64,000 nucleotides of DNA from Protopterus annectens (GCF_019279795.1 NC_056725.1:1075094953-1075158952), one strand, 5' to 3'. Positions 48,303-59,859 are shown, counted from the first letter of the stretch. Numbers and translations are program-made. Notes: generated by a model from the letters alone, not told the origin.

Positions 48303-48745
48303 ACGTTTCTGTTGAAAATGTGTAGATATCCTGATAATTATGTGGAAGACATATATACATTACTTATGTGTTATTCCTTGTTTTTTACAAACCTTCATTT
48401 GTGTGTGTGTGTGTGGGGGGGGGCACCTACCATTTTGCTGTCCAAAATGAGAAGAGGGTTTCAAGTGCATTATGTTGAAAATAGGTAGAAAGCCTGATAA
48501 TTTTGTTGAAAACATATACTTTACTTATTTGTTTTTCTTTGGTTTGTACAAACTTTCATTTGTATGGGAGGGAGAGGTAGGGGATTCATCTATAATTCGT
48601 TGTACTAAAGGAGAAGGGGATTCATCTATAATTCGTTGTACTAAAGGAGAGGTGTGTTTCATGTGTGTTATGTTGACAAAGGGCACACAGACTGATTATT
48701 TGTGTGAACAAATACATTACTTATGTGATATTAATGTGATGTATT
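48303..48745. repeat. Three tandem ~180-bp units with a nested 36-bp duplication
   Basis: Units begin at about 48311 (TGTTGAAAATGTGTAGATAT), 48474 (TGTTGAAAATAGGTAGAAAG) and 48672 (TGTTGACAAAGGGCACACAG) and share GATAATT, ACATTACTTATGTG-like and ACAAAC-TTCATTTGT words. Inside the second, GGATTCATCTATAATTCGTT occurs twice (48582 and 48618). They lie just upstream of the Myb-like exon. Confidence 0.8.
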
Positions 48746-48774
48746 CTTCTCTGTTTTATGTCACATAGCATTAT

Positions 48775-50600
48775 GGCACTCAGGTCTACAAATCAGCTAA
48801 AACCCCCTTTTAGTGACTCTGACAATGAAGTTATCATCCAGGATGGATCTGAGGTGGCATGGAGCCTTTCTGCAGACATAGTCTGTGGAGATATGACTGC
48901 CAGAAAGGCACTATAGAACAATATTGTCAATGATTTAAACTCATTTGGTGGCTGCAACCATATTTATGATCAGATGTGCCATTCAGCCACTGACATGATT
49001 TTAATAGCACTGAGGAGGGCAGCTGCAGTTGCCTGAGAACTGCTGGGTACAGGAGGTGGTCCTTCTACCAAGCCACCAGTGACACCAAATGAAGAGCTTC
49101 TGTCCACTGTTAGAGGTCATGACAGGTTAGGGGAGACTGCACCCTGTGTGTTTGATGTCAGTGCTGGTGTGCCTGTGATGATGTGTGACCCAGGAGCAGA
49201 TTCCAGGTAAGCTTACATATGGTAACATTTATACTGGTTTCTAAACTAAAATAATAATTTGATTACTACTTCTTGTGAAACATGTTCTTTTTTTAAAATC
49301 TGTGCCTATTAATAAGTTAAACAGTTATACAAGAGAGTTGTTCAGTAGACATGGGTGTGGGTGGATGGCTCAGATAAGTTTCAGCTACAGCAACTTCTTA
49401 CAGGTCATATAGGCAATTATGTATTCACTGCCCCTCTGTGTTATTCCCATTGTGATGCCTAAATGACATCATTTACTTGCTTCATTTCTTCCAGACCCAT
49501 CCTCACTGCAAAGTGTTGAGATATCTGCACATGGTAAGCAACTGTTTCTTTGCTTATTATTAAGCATTATTTATCTATATTATCTGTATGTGTGAGAAGG
49601 GTGTAATGCATGCCTGTTTTGTTGTAGCATCTGCGATTGTGTGACCAGTGTTACTTTTTGTTCAGATATTTTGGGTTAATATTTAGTGCAGTAGTAATTT
49701 AATTCTTATGTTTGTTGCTTATTATCACAGATGATCCTGACAGTGGAAGTGTAGGACTCCTACCACCTAATGTCAGAGTATCAGTAGGCTCTGATGATGA
49801 TGGTGGCCAAACAGAGGCACAGTCAGGGGATGCAGAGGTTTAATCTGACACTGAGGTTGTGGCTCATACATCACCTGGATTTCCTTCAGACACTGTCAGT
49901 ATGCCTACACATGTCTATTCCACTGAGCCCTCAAACAGTGGACAGGTTTAGAGTGACACAGTTGATCAGGGTGGTGTGGTTACTGTGGTTTACGTGTTGG
50001 TGTAGTCTGTCCATAGTCAAAGTGTGGGGCAAGATGCCATGCAGAAGGGTCTGTAGGGATGCTTGGAGGAAGCCTGTTGTTTGTCCTCCACATGGTGCTA
50101 GTGTGCAATTACGTTCCCACTTGATGTATGTTTAGGACCATCATGGAGGCACTGGCATATTCCACTAGGGTCTCCAAAAACATAGTTAAGGTTCTAGATG
50201 TAGCACAAGCTGACATGTATGGCTGTCTCCACCTTGCAGCCAATTCAATGGATCGGATAAATGACACAACAGAACTGAAAGTGTCTGTGATGGAACGTCT
50301 GCTGGGACAGCATCCATATGACTGTAGATCAGCAACATCATTTGGTGTTAGCCATTTTGGCCATGCCTGATCCTGCTCCCATAGTGGCACTACTTCTACT
50401 GCTCTATCAGTGGTTGAGGTGTCCACACCCAGATGTGGTAGGCCATGAGTTTGTGGAACTGGGTGTAGTCATGAGGAGAGTTTTTCCAGCAGGCATCGCT
50501 CATGTTCAGGTAGCCCCACCACATCTGACCATGAGTATGGACATGCCAGTGCAACTCCTGGCAGAGACAGTTCTTTTGTTCAATGCAATGACAATTAATT
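48775..50600 (+). pseudogene. Harbinger Myb-like partner gene, block B copy
   Basis: Plus strand. Exon 1 (48775 to about 49206) starts MALRSTNQLKPPFSDSDNE, runs through a Myb/SANT remnant (SADIVCGDMTARKAL; YDQMCHSATDMILIALRRAA) to LLGTGGGPSTKPPVTPNEEL, the hallmark linker of Harbinger Myb proteins, and ends at a CAG-GTAAGC donor. A small exon 2 follows a TTCCAG acceptor near 49494 and ends ATG-GTAAGC. Exon 3 starts after ATCACAG at 49730 and encodes an acidic D-D-P-D-S-G-S-V segment. Internal stops (after KAL and AVA) and later frame changes make it a pseudogene. It converges on the transposase at 51580-52630. Confidence 0.7.
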
Positions 50601-51575
50601 GATACCTCTACCATACACAGCTCACACATGTCAGACATGCCAAGATGTCATGCTAGCAAAGAGCTTGACTGTGCTCATGCAGACACTCACACATGTTTCA
50701 CATTGAGTGCTCATACAGACAACCCACACCTTCCAGCTGCATGAGGCATTAATGAGGGTCGCAGGTCCTTCTGTCTCAAATCCATTTGATATTATCTACA
50801 TTTCTGACTGCCTGTCTTTCTTAATCACACAGAGTCAACCTTGGCCTCCCTTCTCCCAACCTTACCATGTGCAAATAATGATAACTGTGCCATCACCTTG
50901 TGTCTATCTTTTGGATTCAGGGTTACATCTGTATATTGTCTGATGCACAGGGTGCATTGTTAAATGAGTGCTTAGGATATGGACTGGCGATGTCATTTGG
51001 AAATTATTTCAGATTTCTTGCAGCATTTTAGTGTTATGATTGCTACCTAAAATCATTGATACATCAGTCAGATTTATTGCTCCACTTATGAGAATGTAGG
51101 GTAAGTAGACTTCGGACTGATTTTCTATTCTGGGTATTTTAGATGCATGAGGCATGTTAGCTGATAAACTGCATAAATATATCTACATAAGTTAGTCCTG
51201 TCACACTTTGATGTCATTGCTGGACAACTCACACACATTCTACTTACGTACATTTTCAAGTAACAGTATGCAGGTATCTGCCATTCATTCATGTTCTTAA
51301 CCATTAATTTTCCTGTTGCAGGTTCAGTACATACTTTGATAGTTACAAATGTTTTCATTTAGGGCTGACTCAGTTTGATGCTAGCAGTACACAGCCATTA
51401 TATGGGTAAGTAAAGGTTGTGAGTGTTGCCTGGCATCTCTTTTACTGTATGTATGTATATAGGATGAAATTTGTATCCCATCCATAGGTATAGTCAGTTG
51501 TGTATACTATCATTTGCCTCTTGGCCAGGGCAAGGGCATATTTTGTACACCTACATCTACCTAAACTCACAGCAG
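50601..51575. other. Spacer between convergent Harbinger genes, block B
   Basis: No gene; partly matches 31131-31875 in block A. Confidence 0.55.
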
Positions 51576-51579
51576 CTGG

Positions 51580-52630
51580 TGGTTCCCCCTCTTACTCCTT
51601 ACCTGCATGTGGCTGTGGTGACCTTGCCAGTGGTGGTGGTGGAATGTTTGCTCCTAGTCCTTGGTGTTCCTATTGTAGCTGCTTTTGCAGGATGATATTG
51701 TGTAGGATAGCACAGCCTGTGATAATTTTGGCACAAGTACTGGGATTGTACTGCAGAGCACCTCTTGCTGTATCCAGGCACAGAAACCATGAGTTTGGCA
51801 GCCCAAACACACACTCTATGATATTTCTTGTTTGAGCATGTGCATCATTATAGCATTCCTCTGTGGGTGTATGTGCATTTCTGATGGGCATCATCAGCCA
51901 TGGTTCAAGTGCATCCCATGCATCCCCCAGTAAATAGCCCTGTGGGATATCATCACTGGAAAATTTCTGGTAGAGCTATGAGTTGTGCCAGATATGGGAG
52001 TCGTGGTAACTGCCGGGGTTGCCAGCACACACTTTTGGGATGATTTCATTAGCATTACACATGACCTGGCAATTAATAGCATAGGACCCCTTAATGTTTC
52101 TGTAGACCCTGCCTTGCTCCCCAGCTGGTGCTTTGATTTCAATGTGTGTGTGTAGTCTATGGCACTCAAGACTTCAGGAAAGTGTGCTACGGGGTGGAAA
52201 TTCAGCATAGTTGTAGCCTTGTTCTCTGGGGTATGAGAAAAATATATATAGTCACTGCCATGCTGTAGCATAGCATTCGGGAATTGATGTAGGATCCTGG
52301 ATGCTGATGCCTGAGACACCCCCTGCATGTCCCCTATTAGTCTCTGAATGGTACCTGCAGCTAAAATTATAAGTGCTACACATACCTTGGTCTCCACAGG
52401 TATTGGCTCCCCTCCGTTTGCCCTTGCTCTCAGTTGTGGGCGACAGAGGTTATAGCGTTCTTAGAGTATATCTCTATCTAAGCTGTAGTGCTCTACTATT
52501 TCCACTTCATGTAGACCATGAAATGTTACATGGGGTCTAAATACCCTTGTCCTCCTTGCTTGAGGTCTAGCAGCAGCAGTAGCAGCAGCATAGACTTGAG
52601 GTTGTTGCACATACAAATGCAGAGAGCAGC
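51580..52630 (-). pseudogene. HARBI1-like Harbinger transposase, block B copy
   Basis: Minus strand. The N-terminus, from about 52620, has a basic R-rich stretch and a RVFRPHVTFHG remnant, then HEVEIVEHYSLDRDI. The core (52397-51894) has GDMQGVSQASASRILHQFPN and HFPEVLSAIDYTH (first Asp present). In a shifted frame YHDSHIWHNS supplies the second Asp. The C-terminal piece (51894-51670) has PWLMMPIRNAHTPTEECYND-type sequence, then IIECVFG with the Glu, and CAILHNIILQKQLQ. All three catalytic residues survive, unlike block A, but in different frames with stops between them, so it is inactive. It converges on the Myb-like gene. Confidence 0.88.
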
Positions 52631-53316
52631 AGCCCCTAACATTCTTTCCCTCCAGTGTAGTCTCCAGGGTTGTATTCCAGTAGCTATTGGAGTACTAGGC
52701 AAAAGGCTACACTCAGTGTACATGATTGCTTTATACATTTTTGAATAGCTCCTCCATATTGGATTGGTTGATTAGCATACAATTCAGCTGTTTATACAGT
52801 AACCAGTATGCCATGATGTTTACCATGTTTGTGTGACTCTACACATTGTGGAGAGCTAATTACTGAATACAAATCAGCACACTACTGTGTGTGAGTCATC
52901 TAGGGTTTGTTGAATCCTGCTCAGGTTTATGAGTTTAAGTTTTCCAGGTGCATATGCCAAACAATATGTTAAAAAAAGAGTTGTCATCTAAACACTGCTC
53001 ACATATACAACTGCCTTTATTCAAGCATGAATTTCATATTATGAAACTGATTGCAAAAATGCACTACTGATTGTGGGATATGCCCCAACCCTGAAAAATT
53101 ATTTAATTAACTAGGTATTACATTTCTGAGGTACTGAAACTGCCTTGACTGAGCTGGTGTACAACACCAATGCTTATAGAAAATGTCTCAGCTGAGTATT
53201 CAGATACAGATAATACAATATATTAAGTAGAATAAAAAGGGGAGCAAGGACGAGTAGGGAGGGAGCAATTCAGAGACACAACTAGAGTCTTTTCTCTAGC
53301 ATGAAATATAGCAGGA
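52631..53316. other. Right end of block B and ERV flank
   Basis: Contains the GGGTTTGTTGAATCCTGCTC end-like sequence at 52903 and then unassigned DNA to the ERV target site. No gene. Confidence 0.5.
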
Positions 53317-53321
53317 TATGC

Positions 53322-53853
53322 TGTTAGGAAAATGTATAACTGCAATGCAATATGTAGGCTTAGTATATTAAAATATATAACTGCAATATGCAGGTTTAGT
53401 GTATTAAGGGTTAAAAGGAGTTAATACATTTATTCTGCTTATTCTGTGTGAAAATATGCAGCTGCTAGAAGCTCTGAAAAGAGAACAATGGATGTCTGTA
53501 AATCCACCATGGTCAGCAGAAAGTGTATTGAGGCCAGGACTGTACCTTGAATGTATCATATCAGAACTAGAGAAAGAATTGTGAGAAACTAAGGGAAGCT
53601 GAAACAAACTCAAGGCCAGGTTGTTTTTCTCAAAAAACATGTTTTTGTAAGACAGCAATTATTTGACCATGTCAGAAGCATATCTAATAATAGCATCTTT
53701 CTGTGAACTTGTAGAAAACTGTATAAAAACTGTAGGCTGAACAATGGAAAATCAGACAAACCTTGTACCTACATGCTTTGTCTCCTTGCTGCAAGTAATA
53801 AAGGGTGCCTTGCTTGAACCTAACGTGCATTGATCTTTGTGTTTTCCTTTACA
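53322..53853 (+). repeat. 5' LTR
   Basis: Starts TGTTAGGAAAATG and ends CCTTTACA; 532 bp. TATAAAA at 53722-53728 is the likely promoter TATA and AATAAA at 53797-53802 the polyadenylation signal, which puts the R region after about 53750. A 30-bp direct repeat (ATATAACTGCAATATGCAGG versus GTATAACTGCAATGCAATAT) lies near the start. Confidence 0.95.
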
Positions 53854-53880
53854 GATTGGTCCTTTGGACCGGAAACCCTC
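53854..53880 (+). promoter_or_regulatory. Primer-binding region, tRNA unassigned
   Basis: Three bases after the LTR, TGGTCCTTTGGACCGGAA (53857-53874) occupies the primer-site position. It resembles tRNA-Glu-type sites only partly (about 12 of 18 by eye), so the primer is not assigned. It contains a perfect inverted repeat GGTCC-TTT-GGACC (53858-53870), unusual for a primer site. Either this copy has mutated or the family uses an unusual primer. Confidence 0.55.
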
Positions 53881-54056
53881 TCTTCACCATGGATCAGACG
53901 GCCAGGTGGCTGAAACCGTACGGGGAAGAAACCAAATCGGTTCTTCTTATATGTAAAGTCCTCCGACTGAATTGTCGTCAAAAGAGGCTAGCCACTTTCT
54001 GATCTGTGACTGAAGGACGGGTTTTCCACAAATCGGCAATCAATCACGTGGGCTCA

Positions 54057-54063
54057 GGTAAGG
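54057..54063 (+). promoter_or_regulatory. Candidate major splice donor
   Basis: CAG-GTAAGG in the leader, between the LTR and gag, is a strong match to a 5' splice site and sits where a retroviral env message donor is expected. The acceptor was not identified. Confidence 0.5.
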
Positions 54064-54296
54064 TGAATCTACTTTTTTTCTGTTTTAGGATCAGGGACTA
54101 AATGTGTATTGTTTTTTGTCAGATTGTATTTTTCTTACAGTCAGGGATAAGAAAGGTACTGTCTTGTTATAGATCAGGAGAAACAGAATAAGTAGACTAT
54201 AGGTAGTCATTCTGAAGAGACTATAACAAAATCCGTGGTACACGTTAAAACTAGAGAATCAAGGTGAAGTTACATAATAATCAAAGGTAAGGGAAA

Positions 54297-55730
54297 ATGG
54301 GTAATAACTGTGCAAAAACACTCCAAGACCCACCGTTAACGGAAGATGCAAAATATATGCAGTCACAGCGCACAGACAATGTTAGATACTATTCAAAATG
54401 GGTTATTAAATATGAATTTGATGGAAAATTGGAAAAATCCTCACTCATCAAACTTATTAAACAACTTAAAACTGATTCTAAAGGTCAAGTAAAAAAGCAA
54501 CGACAGTTAGGAATTCCCCAGACACACAGGTGGCTGGAGGAAGTAAACCGTAGGGACCAAAAGAACAAGGATTCAAAAACAATGTTTTTAGATATGAAGG
54601 ATAACAACCTAGTAATAGCAACAGCACCTCCGCCTCCCCCTCCCTTACGAGAATATGGAGCGAGTAGACAGGTAGATCCACCTCCGCTATATCCTGTGGT
54701 CACTGAGGATAGGGACGCTATAAAACTAAAACTAGCTAAAATAAGGGATCCCATTGAAACTGGGTCCCGAACAAAAGCAGGTAATCGGGAGTCATGGCAG
54801 AAATTTAAAGACACACAATTTATGGGAGAAGAAGAAGAGGAAAAATGTCCACTCATAGAAGTATGGAACCCTCAGGCTGGGCAGGATAATCAGGCTCCAA
54901 CCATCTTAGTATGCAGACCCTGGACTTCAGAAGATATTTGGAAAGCTACAGAAGGGATTCCCCATCTGAAAATTAATTTTAGAAAATTCTCAGATGATTT
55001 AGAAGGAATGAGGCTAAGTTATCATTTAAACGGGGAAGAAATAGAAAGGGTAGTTCAACAAATTGTAGTGCCAGACTGGTACATGATTTGTGGCAACTGG
55101 AATCCTTGTGATGCTGAACAAAAACCCCTTCCTCATAGCAGTGCAGATTTAGATGCTAGAGTAAAAGGACTTACAGACTGCATCTCTGAAAAATGGAAAC
55201 CTAGGGCAGACTGGATGCGCATTAATCAATGCATCCAACAGGAGGGCGAGACAGTTGACCAATATTTCGCTAGGCTACTGGAATGTTTTAATAACCACTG
55301 TGGGATGCAGATCCCCGAAGACCAAAAACAAGATTCCCCATATGAACAGCAGTTGAAAAATGCATTTTTGAAAGGCAGTAGTGCACCTATAAGCAGTTTC
55401 ATTACAAAACATATGGTTGATCATCGAACTAGCAGGCTACAATCACTACTCAAATATACTAGGCATGCTGAAAGGCATTTCAATAGCAAAAAGAAAAAGA
55501 AGGCTCAAGTATTTTCTGTAGAGGACGGAGCGGAAGTTTATGTAGTACACCCCGGAAAGAAGGGCAGGAAAAATGCACAGGGAGGTAGGCAGTTTGATCA
55601 ATGATCAGAAGACTTTGAAGTACACAAGAAAAGGGGTGAATGTTTCAAATGTGGTAAAAAGGGACATTTGGCAAGGGATTGCAAGAAAAATAAGAAAGCA
55701 ACTACGGAAGACAAGGAGGGTGAAGACTGA
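54297..55730 (+). pseudogene. gag: ERV gag
   Basis: The structural polyprotein starts at ATG 54297; MGNNC gives an N-terminal Gly for myristoylation. Open for 435 codons to a TGA at 55602, then open again in the same frame to a TGA at 55728. Matrix-like residues 1-110; a P6 run at 111-116; PPPLYP at 128-133 as a late-domain-like motif; capsid from about 185 with a major homology region (Gln311, Glu316, Tyr323, Arg326, Leu327); a nucleocapsid zinc knuckle CFKCGKKGHLARDC at 55641-55682. Because the knuckle lies after the first TGA, I read 55602 as a premature stop and 55728 as the family's gag terminator. The first 1.3 kb is otherwise intact. Confidence 0.9.
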
Positions 55731-55745
55731 CTATACGATAGTCAG
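55727..55745 (+). promoter_or_regulatory. Gag-pro readthrough stop, TGA-CTA in a hairpin
   Basis: The gag stop is TGA followed by CTA, a known leaky context. CTGACTAT (55727-55734), ACG and ATAGTCAG (55738-55745) form a perfect 8-bp stem with a 3-base loop that includes the stop codon. Protease follows in the same frame, so readthrough, as in gammaretroviruses, is the simplest way to make Gag-Pro-Pol. Confidence 0.65.
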
Positions 55746-56519
55746 GAATCATTAGAAGGGGCTAGTGCAGAAAGGACAAATGAGAATGTGAAAAGGGAAA
55801 CAGAGGAAGTACAGGGAACTGATGATAGGGAAGGAGAAAATGAAGTGCTAGACTTGGCTTTATTGAGCTTGGAGCTCTACTTAGCAGATATTAAACCAGA
55901 CGTTATACTTTTGGTGGAAGGCAGGGAAGTCAAATTTTTGTGCAACTCAGGGGCATCACGAACCCTGATACACCCCTCCAAATTGCCAGGAAACTCAGAA
56001 TCATCTGACTATATATTAGTCAAAGCAGCTAATGGGCAGCTATATCGGGAGCCCCTCTCCCGCAATATTACAATAACTGATCCTGTTTCGGGATTAACAC
56101 AGAAAAGTAAGATTGTAGTTTCTGCAAAGTGCCCAGTGAATCTCTTGGGAAGGGATCTCATGCAGTTATTTGGTATAGCAGTAGTCCCAACCATGCAGGG
56201 AATGGAAGCACAGCGACAAACTGACACCTTTACGGTACAATCGGGGGGTGAAATATTTTATTGGTATAGTCATGACTTGGTCACAACTGGTCTGGGGACT
56301 GTGACCAAGGAGCTGATGAACGTAGCCATCAGTAAGTTTCCCTCCCTTGACATTGATAAACAACACCTGTTACATTGTACTCTATATTTTTGTAATACAC
56401 CAGGACCCAATAAGGAATATGAAGAAAAATTATTTAAGAACCATACAAATAGATTGGTACTGCATAACCTGTACTGGAACACAGAAGGGAATAGTGTAGT
56501 CAGCTATTCGCTGCCTTAG
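55731..56519 (+). pseudogene. pro: ERV protease (pro)
   Basis: Continues the gag frame after the TGA at 55728. An acidic linker leads to a retropepsin fold: LLVEGREVKFLCNSGASRT, whose active-site position (55944-55946, AAC) is Asn where the family has Asp, and the conserved VNLLGRDLMQLFGI block near 56140-56170. Ends at TAG 56517-56519, after which the same frame continues as RT N-terminal sequence, so that TAG is likely a premature stop within pol. The Asn would abolish aspartic protease activity. Confidence 0.85.
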
Positions 56520-57527
56520 GAATTTTTAACACTTTATAAATCAAATCGATTACCACATGTTAGCCTGACCAAGAATAAAAATATACAGTGGGCAGACCTA
56601 GGGGAGAAAGCCACAAAATGGGAGAAACAAACAGAACTGGAACTGTCAGGACAGGGAATACAAGTACAAAAATTGAATTGGGTGACACAGACCAACCCAG
56701 GTGTGCACCTGCATTCTCCCAAAGACAGCTGATGGACACTCCTACTGAAGGAGGAAGAAAACGCCTTGCGAGATGTACCAGAGACTCTCTGGTCAACAGG
56801 GAAATCAGATGTAGGACTTATCCATATGGCAGGGCCAGTTAATATCACACTGAAATCAGCATTTAGACCACAGAAAAGACAATATCCCTTAAGGAAAGAT
56901 GCAGAGGCAGGGATAAAACCTATTATAGCAGCATTACTTAAGGGAAGGGTACTAGTGGAATCCCTGATTCTCAGTGTAATACACCTTTATTTCCAGTTAA
57001 AAAGGCCAATGGAGAATGGCGTATGGTCCAGGATTTGCAAGCTGTGAATGATGCAGTAATACCAAGGGCACCCATAGTGCCAGATCCACACACTCTGTTA
57101 AATGACTTAAAACCTCAACAAAAGTATTTCTCTGTGGTGGATATTAGTAATGCATTCTTTTCAATACCAATACACCCAGATAGCCAGTACTGGTTTGCAT
57201 TCACATTTCAGGGAAAAAGATACACATATATGCGACTACCACAGGGATATTGTGAGAGCCCTATGATATTCTCACAGGAAATGTCAAGTAACTTGGCAAA
57301 GTTGAATCCACTGAAGGGTAGTCAGATTTTACTTTATGTTGATGACATTTTGTTAGCGGCCCCCACCCTGCAGGATTGTAGGGAAGATACAGTAGCACTT
57401 CTACGATTTTTAGCCGCTGAGGGACATAAAGTAAACAAAGACAAACTGCAGCTCTGGAAAAAAACAGGATAAGTACTTAGGATATGTAATATCCAAGGAA
57501 GGTAGAACATTAGATGAGGACAGAAAA
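56520..57527 (+). pseudogene. pol: ERV reverse transcriptase (pol)
   Basis: Pol N-terminus in frame with pro to about 56965, with a TGA at 56730. It then shifts frame near 56965 into an open 57023-57472 with MVQDLQAVNDAVIPRAP, the catalytic SVVDISNAFFSIPI (first Asp), RLPQGYCESP and YVDD (57335-57346). A second shift occurs in an A7 run at 57458-57464, after which thumb sequence resumes near 57475. All three RT catalytic aspartates are visible. The shifts in homopolymers look like ordinary slippage indels. Confidence 0.9.
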
Positions 57528-58761
57528 GTGGCAATCTTGCAGGCACCAAAACCTACCACCAAGAAGGAAATTATGTCCTTCTTGGGAACGACTAATTTTT
57601 GTCGAAGCTGGATTCCAAACTATGCCTTGGAATCTGCACCCTTAACTGACCTTATATATACGACACCCATGACCACGCAAGATTTTTTACAATGGACATC
57701 AGAAGCAGAATCGGCTTTTTGTAAATTAAAACAATTAATAGCATCCTCTCTAGTTCTGGGATTACCAAATTATCATAAACGTTTTTTCCAGACTGTAGAT
57801 TGCAAGCAGGGTTATATGACATCAGTACTAACACAACAACATCCCATTGCTTACTATTCATCACAGCTGGAACTAGTGGCACCATCACTACCCCACTGTG
57901 TCCAGGCAGTTGTTGCAGCTGCAATGGCGGTACAGGCATCAGCTTCAGTAGTTTTGTTCCACCCCCTCATTTTGTGGGTACCCCCATGCAGTCGCAATTA
58001 TCTTGTTGCAAGAAAAGGTGGCATTTCTTTCCCCTGCTAGGCATCTCTCCTGCATGACTATATTATTGAGCCAACCTCATATGACAATTGAACGATGCAC
58101 GACTTTGAACCCTTCTACTCTGCTACCAACCCCTGCAGATGGCACACCGCACCGCTGCCTGCAGGTAATTGAGCAAAAGACACTACCTAGAAAAGATCTC
58201 ACAGATGTCCCCTTGGATAATGCCGAGGTGACATACTATGTGGATGGCTCGTGCAAAAGGGGCCCTGCAGGACAGAACCTAGTAGGATATGCAGTAGTCT
58301 CATATACTGAAGTTATAGAAGCAAAATCTTTACCACACCATTTATCTTCACAGGCAGCAGAATTGATTGCCCTAACACGGGCATGTACTTTAGCAAAGGA
58401 TAAATGTGTAAACATTTTTACTGATAGCCAGTATGCTTTCTCCACTGTACATGTATTTGCACAACAGTGGAAAAACCGGGGAATGATAACATCTACTGGC
58501 AAACCTATAAATCATGTGCAGTTTATTTTAGATCTTTTAGAATCTATTCAGTTACCTCAGAAGGTGGCCATTTGCAAATGTGCAGCTCACACCAAGCAAC
58601 AAGATAGGATTTCAAAAGGTAATGCAAGAGCTGATACAGCTGCAAAACAAGGAGCTACAGAGGTATTTCTTTTAAATGAGGAATTACAACCCTCTGAAAA
58701 TTTGAATCTGGATATGTTAAAAACAATGCAGGCACTTACTACGCAAGCTGAAAAACAGTGA
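57528..58761 (+). pseudogene. pol: ERV RT connection and RNase H
   Basis: Thumb/connection sequence (57528-58040; KKEIMSFLGTTNFCRSWIPN) shifts frame at a C-run near 57980 into 58003-58761. RNase H has all four acidic positions: Asp in TYYVDGSCKRG, Glu in AAELIALTRA, Asp in FTDSQYA and Asp in NARADTAAK, with the basic-loop region retained. A TGA at 58759-58761 interrupts before the integrase, which follows in the same frame. Confidence 0.9.
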
Positions 58762-59859
58762 TGGATAAAACGAGGAGCAGTCCTCGAAAATGGGCTATAC
58801 ATCTCTAAGGAAGGGAAACCAATACTACCCTCTAATTTGCTCCATTATGCGGCATTGTTGAGCCATGGGCAGTGCCATGTCTCAACAGAGGGGATGATAC
58901 AGCTGGTGAACCAATTGTTCACAACATACGAATTTACAAACTATTCTAAAAAATTTTGTTTAATGTGTCAGATTTGTAATAAACACCATGCACAGGGGGT
59001 GATAAAGCCCAAGCAAGGGAGTTTTCCCACACCACCATATCCATTTCACACTATCTGTATGGATTTCATAGAATTGAACAAATATGAGAATAAGAAGTAT
59101 TGCCTTGTCATTATAGATATGTTTTCCAGATGGGTGGAAGCCTTTCCAACCAAAAACCCAGATGCAGCTACAGTGGCAAAAGTACTTGTTAAGGAAATTA
59201 TTCCTAGGTTCGGCACTCCAGAGAGAATCTACAATGACAATGGTACACACTTTGTAAATCAAACCATACAACAGCTGAGTAAGTTTTTTGGTATTTTTTA
59301 AAAAAATCATTGTGCATATCATCCGCAGTCAGCGGGGCTGGTTGAAAGACATAATGGTATACTGAAAAGCAAACTGAGGAAATTGATAGCTGAGACAGGG
59401 AAAACCTGGCTGTACTGTTTACCCCTGGCACTGTTGAACATGAGAACCGTCCCTACAGCAAAAGGACTGACTCCTTTCGAAAAGCTGTATGGGAGGGCTT
59501 ATTACACACCCCAGTGGAAATCTCTCATGTCATCAGACCAGGAAGCTGATTTTACGTTAGCTGAATATATGAAAAAGTTGTTCAGTTCTAAACATATGTT
59601 GCACTTTAATTCTGTTTCAGGTCAAAAACAAACCGAAACATCGGAAGTGGCAGTGACACCAGGAGACTGAGTGTGGATTAAAATCATGAAGAGAAAGAAC
59701 TGGGCATCGCCAAAGTGGGAAGGTCCTTACCAGGTGCTTCTTTCAACACCTACTGCAGTCGAAATAGCAGAGCGAGCTTCGTGGATACATCTGACGCACT
59801 GCAAGTTGGTGAAGAACTTCAAGCTGGACAAAGACCTTACCTCTCCATCGGGACCCTAA
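58762..59859 (+). pseudogene. pol: ERV integrase
   Basis: Same frame throughout. The zinc-binding domain has H-x-C spacing (LLHYAALLSHGQCH and CLMCQICNKHH). The core has CMDFIEL (first Asp), IYNDNGTHF (second Asp) and, after a TAA at 59299-59301, YHPQSAGLVERHNG with the Glu. The C-terminal domain has ASPKWEGPYQVLLSTPTAVE, the GPY-type module seen in gammaretroviruses, after a TGA at 59668-59670 that falls just before VWIK. Ends TAA 59857-59859. Two in-frame stops inactivate it. Confidence 0.9.

Noticed and set aside
53404-53658. 84-codon minus-strand frame in the LTR, also at 61654-61908
   Set aside because: Present in both LTRs simply because LTRs are duplicates; no motif and no start context.
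53854-53880. Assignment of the primer site to tRNA-Glu
   Set aside because: Only about 12 of 18 bases agree by eye; too weak to name.
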